DNA of 60,000 nucleotides from Nymphaea colorata (GCF_008831285.2 NC_045144.1:4024268-4084267); one strand, 5' to 3'. Counted from the first letter of the stretch, positions 23,128 to 36,000 are shown. Numbers and translations are program-made. Notes: generated from the letters alone by a model not told the origin.

Positions 23128-23376
23128 ATTGAAGAACAACAAATCCAGTTGCCAGTTACTGATGAAAGCCTTAAGGATTCTACAAGGCATGCTGCCTTTG
23201 GACCAGAGGGAAGCAAAGCAACAATTGAGTGAGGTTAGCTATACTTTCCCTTTTTGATGCTTTGTAAGAAGTTTGTTTATATTTGAAACTTTCTATAGGT
23301 CGAGAAAGAAGAAAGAAGGTTGAGGAGGATTCAAGCAAACATAGAGTTTGCGAGGTAGACTATCAAACGAAGACAG
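23128..23376 (+). pseudogene. Captured bZIP transcription factor gene fragment
   Basis: Exon 23299-23376 reads [19 protein letters not shown], then a TAG stop (23356-23358), then TIKRRQ. This matches the basic region of a plant bZIP type whose core is ANRESARQTIRRRQ, with the stop in place of the expected Q. It follows an acceptor (CTATAG, 23293-23298) and ends at a donor (CAG|GTAATG, 23376/23377). The preceding exon ends at 23233 before GTTAGC and stays in frame (LDQREAKQQLSE). The leucine zipper exon is not seen downstream, where a long (TA)n tract stands. The gene piece lies inside the hAT ends, so it was probably captured. Family assignment rests on about 20 residues. Confidence 0.6.
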
Positions 23377-23427
23377 GTAATGATTTCTGTTTAGCTTGAT
23401 GTGCACTATTGAACTATAAATAAATAA

Positions 23428-24161
<734 letters not shown>

Positions 24162-26401
24162 GTCTTCACCAAGAGAAAATACTACAAGTAAGACAAACAA
24201 GTACTATGCAGTTCAGAAACAAGTTCAACAGAACCACCTATTTTAGGAATCTCTACACAACAGTCTATAGCTGATGACAATTTAGATCCTACTTATTTGA
24301 AGTTTATTGAAAATGAGGATGTAAGCATGGATAAAGTTGGCGAAGCAATGCATAATAGTAGTATGAGAAGACAAATGGCAAATACTTCTTCAGTTTGGAA
24401 TGATTTTGAAAAAGTAACTATGGGTGGTTTGAAAAAAGGAAGATGCAAGTATTGCAAAACAACATATGTTATAAGTACAGGAGGGAGTACATCATCGATG
24501 AGAAGACATAAGTGTCTTATGCGTCCTAGTAATATGAGGCAGAATACTTTGAACTTTCGCATTAGTGAAGTTTCAGGCCTTACAAAGGAATCAATGAGTA
24601 AGGATGCCAAACTTGATCCCGAACAATTAAGCGAGACAATAGCGAAGATGATAGTTTGTCATGAGTATGCATTCAATATGGTTGAGCATTGCTGGTTTAG
24701 ATTTTTATTGAAGCTTGCTTTTCCAAATCTGTTACCCATTTCATGGACAACAGTAAAAACAGATGTCACAAAATTATATAAGGTAGAAAAAAAAAGTTGA
24801 AGGAATATTTTAAAGGTGTTTCTTCCATTGCTTTGAAACAGACATGCGGATGTCTAACCAACAAATTGGGTATATTTCCATTATTAGCTCACTTCATAGA
24901 GATCATGCTTAGACACTTCAAAAGCATATAATTGGTTTTAACCAAGTCGAACCACCTCATACTGGGAAGAGTCTAGCAAATGTAATTGCTAAACATCTTC
25001 AATAATGGGAAATAAAAAAGAAGATCCTCTCCATTATAGTTGATAATGCTTCTTCTAATGATGTTCTTGTAAGAACATTCAAAGAAATTTTAGAGAAAAG
25101 TTGTGTAAATCTATACCAATGTGGTAAATTTTTTCATGTCCGTTGTTGTGCACATATTCTAAATCTAATGGTGTAAAAGGTTTGTTTGCTAGTAGAGATG
25201 AACTTGTCAAAATTAGAGAGACAGTCAAGTATATAAAATATTCTCCATCAAGACTTCACAACTTTCAAGTTATAGTAGATGAATTTGAAATTCATGATCA
25301 AAAGAAGTTGGTGGTAGATGTTGCAACTCAATGGAATTCTACTTATTTGATGTTGGGGGTTGCACTTATGTACAAACATATTTTTGATAGACATGTTATA
25401 GAAGATACTGGTTTTACTTGGTTGTTGGATGCAGATGGATGAGAGAGAGTACAAAAAATATGTACTTTTCTTGAAGCATTTTATAATGTTTCTGTGTTTT
25501 TTTCAGGGTCGAAGTATCTTACAAAAAACCTATTTTTCTTAGAAATTTGGGGTGTTCAAGAATTATTACAAGAAGAAGTTGTAAATAGGTGTACCTTTAT
25601 GAAGAGAATGACATTCAAAATGAAAAAAAAGTTTGATAAGTATTGGAGTTCTTGCAATATATTGATGGCTATTGCTTCCATACTAGATCCAAGGATAAAG
25701 CTAAGTTTAACAGACTTTGTCTTTTCAAAGACTTTTAGTCAAATAGAAGAAAAGAAAGATCAGATGACATTAGTAAAAAATACAATGCAAGAGCTTTATA
25801 ACAGCTACGCTGCAAAAATTGAAGGTTTAAATAAAGATGTTGAATGTGATGCTACTACTTTTATGAGAGGAACCGACTCATCATGTAGCAACTCCAACAG
25901 ATATAGTGTAAGATTTTTTTGTTTTTTAAGTAAAGCAGACAATGTTCCTTTCCAAGCTCCAAAGCCTAAGCTTGATATGTATTTACAAGATGGATTGCTC
26001 AAATGTGATGCTACCACTCATGATTCGTTTGATATATTGATTTGGTGGAAAGATAAAGAATTAAAATACTCCATTTTATCACATATAGCACGAGATATAT
26101 TGTGCATACCTATTGCTACAGTTGCCTCTGAATCTGCTTTTAGTACTGGAGGTCGAATTGTGGATGAATCTAGGAGTCCATTGAGTCCAAATACAATAGA
26201 AGAATTAGTTTGTGCAGGTGATTGGATAAAACAGCATGGCGACCCTATAAATCTAATACTGGTATTGCTAAAGGTAAGTATTAAAATGTATGTATATCAA
26301 AGTTTATCATATTTATTTGTGCTTGTATGTTATAGAAGTTGTTTATTGATTAATTATTGTTGGTTTTTTTGTAGGGTACTATTGAAGATGAGATAGCATG
26401 A
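24162..26401 (+). pseudogene. hAT transposase (BED finger, hAT dimerisation domain), broken
   Basis: The reading starts at ATG 24162 and changes frame near 24240. The frame 24297-24800 holds a BED zinc finger (SSVWNDFEKV, then CKYC and SSMRRHKC). The RNase H-like catalytic region follows in pieces, including a FHVRCCAHILNLMV motif (25135-25175) that ends in a stop. The last long frame (25494-26273) contains KFDKYW, ASILDPRIKL and the C-terminal dimerisation motif (WWKDKELKYSILSHIARDIL, then TVASESAFSTGGRIV). A donor at AAG|GTAAGT (26273/26274) and acceptor TTGTAG (to 26374) remove a 101-bp intron and add GTIEDEIA before the stop at 26399-26401. At least three frame breaks make it non-functional. 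Confidence 0.88.
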
Positions 26402-27183
26402 CATGATTCAACATCAATTCAAACATATTATACAGTAACAACTAACAAAATATCAGGTATTGTTCTAAGTTTGATAGTTGTTTTGTTTTTAGATGCTTGA
26501 TTTTACCTTGATGACAACATTATCAGCTGAATTTCTTTGGAACATAGTCAATATTGATTTTTTTTTTATGCTAACATTTTTATTTTTTGTTAGGTTGTAT
26601 TGTTAGAGACTCGGAAGGAGATTTGCAAGGGTGCTTTTTACTGCAGGCATCAATCTTATCTGTCAATATGAAGTGAAGGGACTGTTTTTTATTTCTTTCT
26701 TCTATGAATTTTCTCTACACAACTATTAAAGGCTCAATTATTGACCTATTAATGTGACAATTTTATGTACATGAATGTCATACTTTTTAGTTATGAGCAT
26801 TTTTATCTCACTACATGTTTTTCTTATAGCTACGCAGATGTTGAGTTGATTGTTCATGTGGACAAAAAATGTCAGTTTTAGATTATTGGTACTTTTTGCC
26901 AGCAAAATTTCTAGTCTTAAGCTCAATGGCACGATGGGATATGCACTTGCAAACTTCCTCTCCTTGAGAACATTGTGAGTATCTTTACCATGGATTTCAT
27001 TCAACCTTGCTTTTGTTGGGATCTATCATGTAGTGCTGCATTCTTTTAGATGATATTGCCACACATGGGAAATATGGGATTTATTGAAGTATAATTGTTG
27101 TTAATCCTTTTGAGCAGAGTTAAGGGTTTTGGGTTGCATGTGCAGCTTATAACAGGTTACGTTGAATAGAAAGGGAACATGCT
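26402..27183. other. hAT internal spacer after the transposase
   Basis: AT-rich, likely transposase 3' untranslated region and spacer. No domain seen. Confidence 0.4.
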
Positions 27184-28992
27184 GTAAACCAACCACCATC
27201 AAAAGGCCTCAGCGCAAAAAAGAAGAGGAAGACTGCGCAGGTATTTTGGCTACTTCACTCTGAGCTCTTTTTCTTGCTTCATTTTTCCTGGAATCATCTT
27301 TGTCTGATGATTTTTTGTAAAATGGTTTTATCCAAATGAATTTGGCAGGGTGCCGAAATTAGCATATGCCACTGATTAGCACAAATGATAATACTCACAC
27401 CAAAAAAATGTTCTCTTCCTACAGTTATGCCTACAAAATTTTCTGCCAAGACTATGACAAGGCAAAAGGCACTCAATGGTGATACCTTGATTAAATAAAC
27501 ATAAAACCATGACCTACAAATGTATCATTGATTTCTATGAGATGCACGATAGGAAGTTTAATATATTTAGTCATTTGGTTCAAGTCTTGAAGCACATCAA
27601 TAGAATGATGTTTCATCAATCTTGAGGATTATTTATCATGTTCTATTGGCATAACTGGATTCTATTTCTTTCTTTAACTTTTATCACCATTAAGGTTCAG
27701 ACTACTATTGCTCCAGCAGATGCTTGAAATCTACTAATTCTTTCCTTGTTGGGCTGCATGTTTCACTCAAATACCATAAAAAACAAACATTAAAATATCC
27801 ACTATTTAATTGCAAAGATGAAGGATGCCAACCACAAAAATTAACAATTCTCTTGTTATAAATAGTTTCACCCAAGTCATGGAGTGCCACTATATTTGCT
27901 TAATAACTACCATTCAACTATTTTCCGGAGATTCTAGCTTGAAAGGAAACAATGAAAATTAACAGTCCAAGAGGATACGCCCACTAGGCAATACAGTTTG
28001 GTGAATACTTGAGTCATAGAATACTTGTCTGTACTTGATTAACTTGCTGCCGTTAGGTTTTTGTGGAGTGAACCACACAAAACAGTTACTGAACTTTCTT
28101 TTGCCATATGAATCCACCATGGAGAGTTCAGGCACATCCATCCCCATGGAGATCTTGTCATCTTTAAGCAATAGAAAGAGTGACTAGTTCATGCTCATCA
28201 CAGGGAACACATTTCTGTTTCTGCCTTTTTTTGCGTTGCCAGCTAAATGGCCTGTTGCGCTTTCTCTGTTTGCTTGTAGTCACTTTGAAATGTTCACTGA
28301 TAATTGAACTAGTGAGATGCTGGCATGTTGAGTTTTTGACTGAACTGATGTGCATGAATCTGCCATTTGCATCCTTATGCACCAGGCCATGGTCAAAAAC
28401 TTTAGCTGCAAAATGCACTCCATTAGAGAGCTATAAAATTGGCAATCTTGCAGAGAGGGTGAGCACTGTATACTAAATTATGAATAGTTTCTCATTAACA
28501 TTCAAAATCAGATGAACTTGTGCCCATCTTCACATCAGAGGCAAAGATAGCTTTACGAGATAATGGAGTTGACACTTTTTATTTGGATTCTGAATTTTAG
28601 GTGAGGAGAGAAAAGATCAATGAGCGCATGAAGTTTATTCAAGACTTTGTTCCTGGGTGCAGTAAGGTAGCCTTACAGGATTCATTACTATGAAAAATTC
28701 CTACTTATGATTGCTTTCCATTGATTCAATTCCTTTTTCATATGTCATTGATTCAATTCCTTGTTCATTTTGCTCCCCAAGAGTCATGCCATGACCTGCT
28801 TGCCTTCTGGTTCAGATTCTTCAGTCGCATGGTACTTCTTCAACTGCTGGTTATGTACATGACATGAATATGGTTCATCTCAACCTCCAACAAATGCAGC
28901 AAGGACTAATTCAAACCGCCACAGCCGGAGTCCCAAATGTACCAGATTCATTGAGGAGAGCTATTACTTTTCATTTAACTTGCATTAATTGA
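27184..28992 (+). pseudogene. Captured bHLH transcription factor gene fragment with introns
   Basis: Four exon-like blocks lie in order on the plus strand. Block 1 ends at 27240 (PSKGLSAKKKRKTAQ before GTATTT), like the basic stretch preceding the domain in CIB/BEE-type bHLH proteins. Block 2 ends at 28458 with NLAER before GTGAGC. Block 3, 28601-28666, is exactly 66 nt between TTTTAG and GTAGCC and reads VRREKINERMKF, then IQDFVPGCSK: the basic region end and helix 1. Block 4, 28816-28992, follows TTCAG, ends at TGA and contains DSLRRAI, a C-terminal motif of these proteins. The exon for the loop, helix 2 and the upstream HVRARRGQ-type basic residues are not found, so it cannot make a normal bHLH. 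Retained introns mean capture from genomic DNA, not from cDNA. Confidence 0.78.
27705..28418 (-). pseudogene. Unidentified antisense open frames between bHLH blocks
   Basis: On the minus strand, open stretches at 28164-28418 (84 residues), 27959-28171 (70) and 27705-27890 (61) follow each other with frame changes. The middle one (including FVWFTPQKPNGSKLIKYRQV) has a varied, protein-like composition unlike the low-complexity frames elsewhere. They lie between bHLH blocks 1 and 2, in the opposite orientation. I do not recognise the family. They could be a second captured gene fragment or chance frames. Confidence 0.35.
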
Positions 28993-29314
28993 TACGAGTA
29001 AAATGCCTAAACGAGCTAAATGATTTAAATGCCTAAACGAGCTGAACGAATTAACGTTAAACGAGTCAACGCCTAATCAAGCTAAACGAGTTAACATCAA
29101 AACGAGTTAAATGAGTCAACGTCTAAACGAGCTAAACGAGTTAAATAAGTTAAAGAGTAAACGCTAAACAAGTTAACGAGTTAAATGGGTTAATCGAGTC
29201 GAGTTCGAGCTCGACTTTGTGTAGTCGAGTCGAGCTTAAGTTTGCTATAAGAAGCTCGACTCGAGCTCGAGTAATTTTAACTGAGTTGAGCTCGAGCTGA
29301 CCAAGCTCGGGCTC
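28993..29314 (-). repeat. hAT right subterminal repeat array
   Basis: At least eight exact AACGAG words and many one-base variants (mostly in the form TAAACGAG followed by CTAAA or TTAA) occur between 28990 and 29190, followed by GAGTCGAG/GAGCTCGAG words up to the terminal repeat. The left end has the same GAGTCGAG vocabulary. Confidence 0.75.
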
Positions 29315-29337
29315 GGCTCGACTCGTGTGCAGCCCTA
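29315..29337 (-). repeat. hAT terminal inverted repeat, right
   Basis: Ends CTGCACACGAGTCGAGCC on the opposite strand after TAGGG; pairs with 21223-21246. Target duplication ATGGCGGG follows at 29338-29345. Confidence 0.9.
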
Positions 29338-30298
29338 ATGGCGGGAGGCACCTGTGTCTGGATACTAGGTAGAGTCTTGAGTATTGTTGGCAATTTCTTG
29401 GCTGCTAGATGCATTATTAGATTTTTCCATGTTGAGTGTCATGGCCATGAATGCCTTTGGAATATCATAGCACTGTCGAGTTGTGTGATTTCTTCTTCCA
29501 TAGTATTGGTGTAAGTCATGCCTTGGCTGAACTTGTTACTATTATTGTTCCTACCGTAGTTTCCTCTTCCTCCACTAAGACCTCTATCCCTACCACCATT
29601 GTAACCACCATGCCCACACCCCTGTTCTGCAACAAAGGCAGTGGTTGTGGCTTCAACCTGGGTCAGTTGGGGTGAGGAAAGCATCCCAAGATGCTGCTCT
29701 TGAGTGATCAACATATCATATAATTCAAGCCATGAAGGCAGATCTTTAAAAGCAGTAACCATGGTGATGAAAGACTCATATTCAAAACTCAGCTCATTCA
29801 AAGTATAGAAAACAAGATTTATATCTGAGACAAAGTGTTGCACGATGCTAAGAGAATCATTTTAAAAACTAATGTGTTGATGGTAATCAGTCATAAATGT
29901 TCCTCATTTCTTGATGTGATTATTTGCAAGTCATACTATTTTTCAAGGATGCGCCAAGCATATCTAGTCGTGACAACATGAACCAGGTGTGACATAACTG
30001 GTTGAGACACAGTGACTTTGATCCAACTTAACAAAAGTTGGTCTTCATGATACCATAAATCATAAGTAGGGTTTTCTTGTGTGTATGCTTCATCACAAAA
30101 TTCAAGAGGAGCAGGACACTTCTCATTAATGTACTTGATCAGGTTTTGACTCTCCATAACACTTTCAATTTTAGAATGCCAGAAAAGATAACTTGATCGA
30201 TCAAGCTTAACTGAAACCAAACTTGAGAAAGCATTCCATTGTGTACCTGGTGCAGCAGGAGCAGTTCGGGTGATGCCAGAAGAAGATGATGTTGCCAT
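29338..30298 (-). pseudogene. Copia element B gag and start of protease
   Basis: The start ATG is at 30296-30298, shortly after the primer-binding site. The N-terminal 120 residues (29936-30298) are copia Gag. The second frame (29439-29843) carries the rest of Gag with a GGYNGGRDRGLSGGRGNYG-type Gly/Arg-rich tail. A zinc knuckle follows in another frame (GRRNHTTRQCY) with at least one ligand Cys lost. The frame then reads to a protease PDTGAS motif at about 29345-29365, where the hAT element interrupts it. Two frameshifts and a stop make it inactive. Confidence 0.82.
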
Positions 30299-30310
30299 GA
30301 CAAGTGAGTC

Positions 30311-30326
30311 TTAGGCTCTGATACCA
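30311..30326 (-). other. Primer-binding site of copia element B
   Basis: On the minus strand it reads TGGTATCAGAGCCTAA directly next to the LTR, complementary to the 3' end of plant initiator Met tRNA, as usual for copia elements. Confidence 0.9.
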
Positions 30327-30669
30327 AGTTAATAAAAACGAGCACACAATCTAAGGAAAAGGAAGAGGACACAAGATGTAACGTGGTTCAGCTGAGAAAC
30401 AGCCTACGTCCACAAGGACAACTCTCTCTTTTCTACTACACATCACCACTAGAGAGAGTACTGGTATTTATAATCATTTTGCACATTTGAGATCCTTGAT
30501 TTTAGGATCTAGATTTACACGGTTATGACAGATCTTGACAAGCTTATAGGTGATGATATTGGAAACAATATCTTCCTTATCTAGAGAAGATTTTTCAATT
30601 TTAGATGACTCTTTTTGTTTGGAAATAGAGTCTGCCATATCTTGTCCCTTATAACCATAGCTCTTATCA
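30327..30669 (-). repeat. 5' LTR of copia element B
   Basis: 343 bp, colinear with 18195-18537 without indels, about 7% different by hand count. The outer end TGATAAG (minus strand) is followed by the target duplication GTTTT at 30670-30674. Confidence 0.92.
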
Positions 30670-30674
30670 GTTTT

Positions 30675-32362
30675 CAAATTGTATTTATTCTCATTTTCCC
30701 TCAAGGATAAGGCATACTGGTTGAGGTTTTTGGACATCAAGGTGACCATTTAAGAAGACATGCAAAGAAAATTTATAAGAAAATACTTCCTGATTAACAA
30801 GGCTAATCAATACAAGAAATTCATCAGTTTTTCTCAATAATAGGAGTAGTTTTATGAAACTTGGGAACAGCTGAACGATCTGTTGTGATAGTGCCCCCAT
30901 CATCAAGTACTGAAATGACAGTTAGTCTAATATTTTTATGATGGATTGAGTGATAGAAATTGATTGATTGTTGATGCAGCATGTGAGAGAACATTCATGA
31001 CAAAGTGAGAATAAGGCTTAGCAAATATTCGAGATTTAGAGTAAAAGTTCCATGCACCATGTCTCAACCTTGATATTGGAAATGACTATAGTGGCCATGA
31101 AGGACCAAAAGATGGGAACATACAAGGTAGGTATTACCCTTGATTGGTAAAAAGGATTGAGCAAAATGAAGGATCAACTCTTACCATTGAATAAGGCTAC
31201 CAGAGAGATGCACATATTGTTCTAATCATGTGCATCCATCATCATGTTGCCATGTGGCTCCTCCTCAACAAAAAGTCCAAGCAGTTCATAGTTGCTAGAT
31301 TAGGTAATAATCCATATTTAAATACTTACAATCCTGATTGGAGAAACCATATTTCATGGCACAACAACCAAGTTGTCATGCTTTCCCTTCCCAACAGCAA
31401 GGAGGATTTTAGAAGCAACCATTTCAGACCTAATCGATGTATGCTCAGCCACTACATGAAATTCCTTCTACATCATTTGAATTTCAAAAGTTAATGAAGA
31501 AATACTGAAATGCCGAAAATGAGAAGAGAATGACAATGATAGAATTGAAATATGCGAAAGCATGATGCATAACAAGCTTTTATCCACAGTCATCAATGAA
31601 GTATGTGTGTGTGTGTGATGTAAGCAAAGAACAAATGATGTTGTATCGAGCAAGGCTTCAAAGACATCATATTTTTGAACGGTTTGATTGATGTGGCTCG
31701 TTAAGTATGTACAGAGGTGCAAATAGGTGCAAGCTCAAAATGCACATTGGAAGTAAATTAAATCGACTGACAATGCGAGGTTCGTTGAGTATGGCTAGGC
31801 GTAAGAGCAAGAGATCGACCAGTCCACAAGCAGACACTGTAAACATTCATCATTCTTCACCAATCGATAATTGAAACCAATGTATTGTCTAAGCTAACTA
31901 TGAAGAGTTGGCAGCACGAGGGAAAGAAATACTTAATTTAAGCTAAATTATACGTTAGCTAAGGCTGTGCCTAGCCCGATTAAGACCCAAGCTGACCCAG
32001 GCTAGCATGGGAATTGATCAGAGTCATGGTTCGACGCGATCAACCTTGGTATATGAAAATTAGAAACTGCAGTGAGTCAACCGCATTCATGACCTGTGAT
32101 AAAATTTGAATTTATTTCAATTAAGCTCAATTTAGATACTTTTATCAAATTTTAAAAGCTTCTCTAATAATAATAATAATAATAACAACAACAACAACAC
32201 ATTAATTTACATATTGTTGAAGAAAGCAAAAGGTGATTGCGTAAATGGAAACTCAGCTAAATCAAGATGCTCATTAACGACAAGCTGTGCGGGTCAATGG
32301 TTACAAGTCTGGCTCGAGCAGAAGCCGAAATCTGTCTGGTCTTATTAAGATCTGGCCGGATT
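30675..32362. other. Intergenic DNA between copia elements B and C, no gene seen
   Basis: AT-rich, with no recognisable domain. A compound (AAT)n(AAC)n microsatellite lies at about 32166-32198. GC-richer words near 31970-32040 and 32290-32362 look like old repeat fragments but cannot be classified. Confidence 0.4.
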
Positions 32363-32367
32363 CACAC
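32363..32367. repeat. Target-site duplication of copia element C, left copy
   Basis: CACAC, identical to 37608-37612 on the far side of the element. Confidence 0.85.
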
Positions 32368-33016
32368 TGTTGGGATAAAATGCGGATAGGCACAAATCTA
32401 CTACAAATGATTCAACAACGAAGTATAGCCCAAACCGATCATGCAATAAGCAAAAAAACAATGGCAAAGCAAACCAACCAAAGCAATAACAATCATAAAC
32501 TGCACAAGAGGATTTTTACGTGGAAAACCCCTCAAAACAATGAGGGTAAAAACCACGGGGTACTACGACCCAAAACTCAATCCACTATAATCAATGATAT
32601 AAGTTTTCCCACGGGGCGCTACACAAAGTCAACCCTCAAATAATAATATATCATCAAAACTATATGAGAAAACAATGGAAAATATCACCGATGGAATGCC
32701 CAAAACGTGGATTGGGAAGAGATGTGTTTGGCCTCCTCGTTGGAATCAAATCTCACTCAAGCCAAGAGCTCCCAACCTTCTCTTCCTAGCCTTCCTCTTC
32801 TCCTTTTCTCCTTTCCTCTTCTCCTTCTCTCCTTTTGTTGTGCAGCCACCAAGAGAGAGCACCCCCTTTCTTTTCCCCAAAAGAAAGCCCTAAGAGAGAG
32901 AGACGTGAGTGAGTTTTAGAGAGACGAGGCACCATCGCGTGCCCTCCTTTTCCTTCTGCCCGTCACTTAAGTGACGGGCCGGATTGGGTCCACTTGAGGC
33001 TGGACCCGACCCAACA
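32368..33016 (-). repeat. 3' LTR of copia element C
   Basis: 649 bp. It contains about 120 bp (around 32570-32690) that are absent from the other LTR; otherwise the two are closely similar. Confidence 0.93.
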
Positions 33017-33040
33017 AGCTCCCCCTCCAGCCTCAAGTGA
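33017..33040 (-). other. Polypurine tract of copia element C
   Basis: On the minus strand GGCTGGAGGGGGAGCT stands immediately before the 3' LTR start, the expected plus-strand primer. Confidence 0.8.
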
Positions 33041-33068
33041 GGGAACATACCTACAAAATGAACAAAAA

Positions 33069-36000
33069 TTAATATACTGCCTTAAAGGCAGTCATCCCAA
33101 CTAAGTCGACACACATATCATGCTTCTCTTTAGGTAGAGACTTCATCATCATATCTACAAGATTATCATTTGTATGGATCTTATCAAGAACAAACTGCTT
33201 CGACTCTAGAACATCACGTATCCAATGATACCTCACATTTATATGCTTTGACCTTGCATGAAAAGTAGAATTCTTTCCAAGGTGAATAACACTCTGACTG
33301 TCACAGTAAAGCACGTACTCGTCTTGACTGAACTGAAGTTCCTGCATGAACCTCTTCATCCATAGGAGCTCCTTGCTCACCTCTGTAGCTGCAATAAACT
33401 CTGCTTCAGTAGTAGATAATGCTACACATTTTTGAAGTTTGGATTGCCAAGAATCTGCACCACCTGCATATGTCAATAAATATCCAGATATAGATCTTCT
33501 CCCATCAATGTTTCCTGCCATGTCTGAATCTGTATAGCCAACAAGAATAGATTTTTCTGCACTAAAACAAAGTGAAAAACTGCTAGTCCCACGAAGATAT
33601 CTCAAAATCCATTTAACTGCTTCCCAGTGTTTCTTTCCTGGATTTGAGACAAACCGACTAACAACTCCAACTGAATGAGCAATATCAGGTCTAGTACATA
33701 CCATAGCATACATCAGACTACCTGTGGCTGAGGCATAGTGAATCTTCTCCATATCTTCCTTTTTTGAATCTATCTTTGAACTCTGCTTGGTGTTCAACTT
33801 GAAATGCGCTGCAAGAGGGGTGCTAACAGGCTTTGCCTTGTCCATGTGAAATCTTTGAAGTACCTTCTCAATGTACTTCTCCTGAGATAGTCATAACTTC
33901 TTCGACTTCCTATCTCGCGTGATCTTCATACCCAAAATCTGACTAGCAGGTCCCAAGTCTTTCATAGCAAAAGACTTGCTCAACTCATTTTTCAAACTTG
34001 AAATTCTTGAAATATTATTGCCAACAATAAGCATGTCATCAACATAAATCAACAAAATAACAAAATCATCACCTGAGAATTTCTTCACAAAGACGCAGTG
34101 ATCTAAAGTAGTCTTGGTGTAGCCATACTCCCCCATAAATGACTCGAACTTCTTGTACCATTGCCTAGGTGCCTGCTTCAGTAATCTGCAAACATGGTTT
34201 TCTTTACCTTTCACAAGAAAATCTTCTGGCTGCATCATGTAAATTTCCTCATCAAGATCACCATGAAGAAAAGTTGTCTTCACTTCCATCTGCTCGATCT
34301 CCAAATCAAGACTGGCTGCCAAGCTAAGAACAACTCTGATAGATGACATCTTGACCACCGGTGAGAATATCTCGTCAAAGTCAACTCATTTTCTCTTATT
34401 GAACCCCTTCACAACCAACCTAGCTTTGTATCTTGGGTTTAGAGAGTTTTCATCATGCTTCACTCTAAAAACCTATTTGTTTCTCAATGCCCTCTTGCCT
34501 TGGGGCAACTCCACAAGCTCGAAGGTGTGGTTGTCGTAAAGTGATTGCATCTCATCTTTCATGGCTTCCGTCCACTTTTCCTTGTGCACATCATGCATAG
34601 CTTCTTCATAACATTCAAGCTCACCACTGTCAGTCAACAAAATATAGTCATGTGCGGGATATCTAGTTGAGGGACGCCGCTCCCTCGTGGATCTTCGCTG
34701 CCGATCTACATTTGAGGAAGAACCCTCCAAATTATGATCGTCACCTTCGTCATCTGAATTAGGAATATATGACATATTTACTTGTCCTTCTCTATCATGT
34801 ATCTGCCCAACAGCATCATCTGGCACTGCTCTTGAAGTATTATGCAAGGGAATAGGGTCCACATCAACTGGCAAATAGCTGCTATGAGAAGAATCCTTTC
34901 CTGTTTTCTGAATGTCCTCAATATTCTGATCTTCAGCAAATACCACATCCCTGCTTCTGACAAGCTTCTTCTCAATTGGATCATACAATCTGTAACCAAA
35001 TTCATTATGGTCATAACCCAAAAACATGCACTACCTGTTTTTTGATTCTAACTTCGACCTCTCATCCTTTGGTATATGCACAAATGTCATGCATCCAAAT
35101 ACACGTAAGTGCTCATAAGATACATCCTTCACATACCAAAATCTGTTAGGAACATCACCATCCAAAGGAACATGTGGAGACAAGTTAATCACATAAGCAG
35201 CAGTATGTAAAGCTTCACACCAAAAAGAATCAGATAACTTAGCTTCAGATAGGAGACATCTAACTCTCTTCATGAGTGTCTTGTTCATCCTTTCTGCCAC
35301 GCCATTCAACGGAGGAGTCTTAGGTGGAGTCTTCTGGTGCCTGATACCATGAGATCTGCAATACTCATCAAATGGACCAATATACTCTCCCTCATTATCG
35401 CTGCGAACACACTTCAGCTTCTTTTCAGACTGCCTTTCAACCAGTGCATGAAAGTCCTTGAAAACACCAAGGACTTGGTCTTTCCTCTTCAAAGAATAGA
35501 CCCAAACTTTCCTGAAAAAATCATCAATAAACGTGACAAAATAAAGTGCACCACCATGTGACCTTACTTTCATAGGACCGCATACATCTATATAAACCAG
35601 CTCAAGTGCTTCTGACTTTCTGGAAGGTGGATGACTCTTGAAAGAGACCCGTGTCTGCTTCCCTGCAAAACAATGACTGCATTTATCAAGTTTATCCTTC
35701 TTTACATCTTGCAGAAGATTCTTCTTGATTAAGAATTGCAGTCCCTTGTCACTCATTTGTCCTAGCCTCCTGTGCCACAACTCTATAGATTTCTCATCCT
35801 GTGTCACATGTACCATGTCTCTGAAAATCGATGCCTGCATAGTATAAAGATTATTGCTGCATCTCTTGCCTCGAGCAATAATCAAGGAACCTTTGGTAAG
35901 CTTCCACTGGCCATCACCAAACGTGTTATGATACCCTTCTTCATCGAGTCTTCCTGCAGAGATAAGGTTCAGATGCATGTCAGGTGCATGTCTCACATCT

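Noticed and set aside
32287-32919. Open frames of 118, 72 and 70 codons on the plus strand
   Set aside because: They lie in and at the edge of the LTR of copia element C, antisense to it, and recur in the other LTR (37120-37502).
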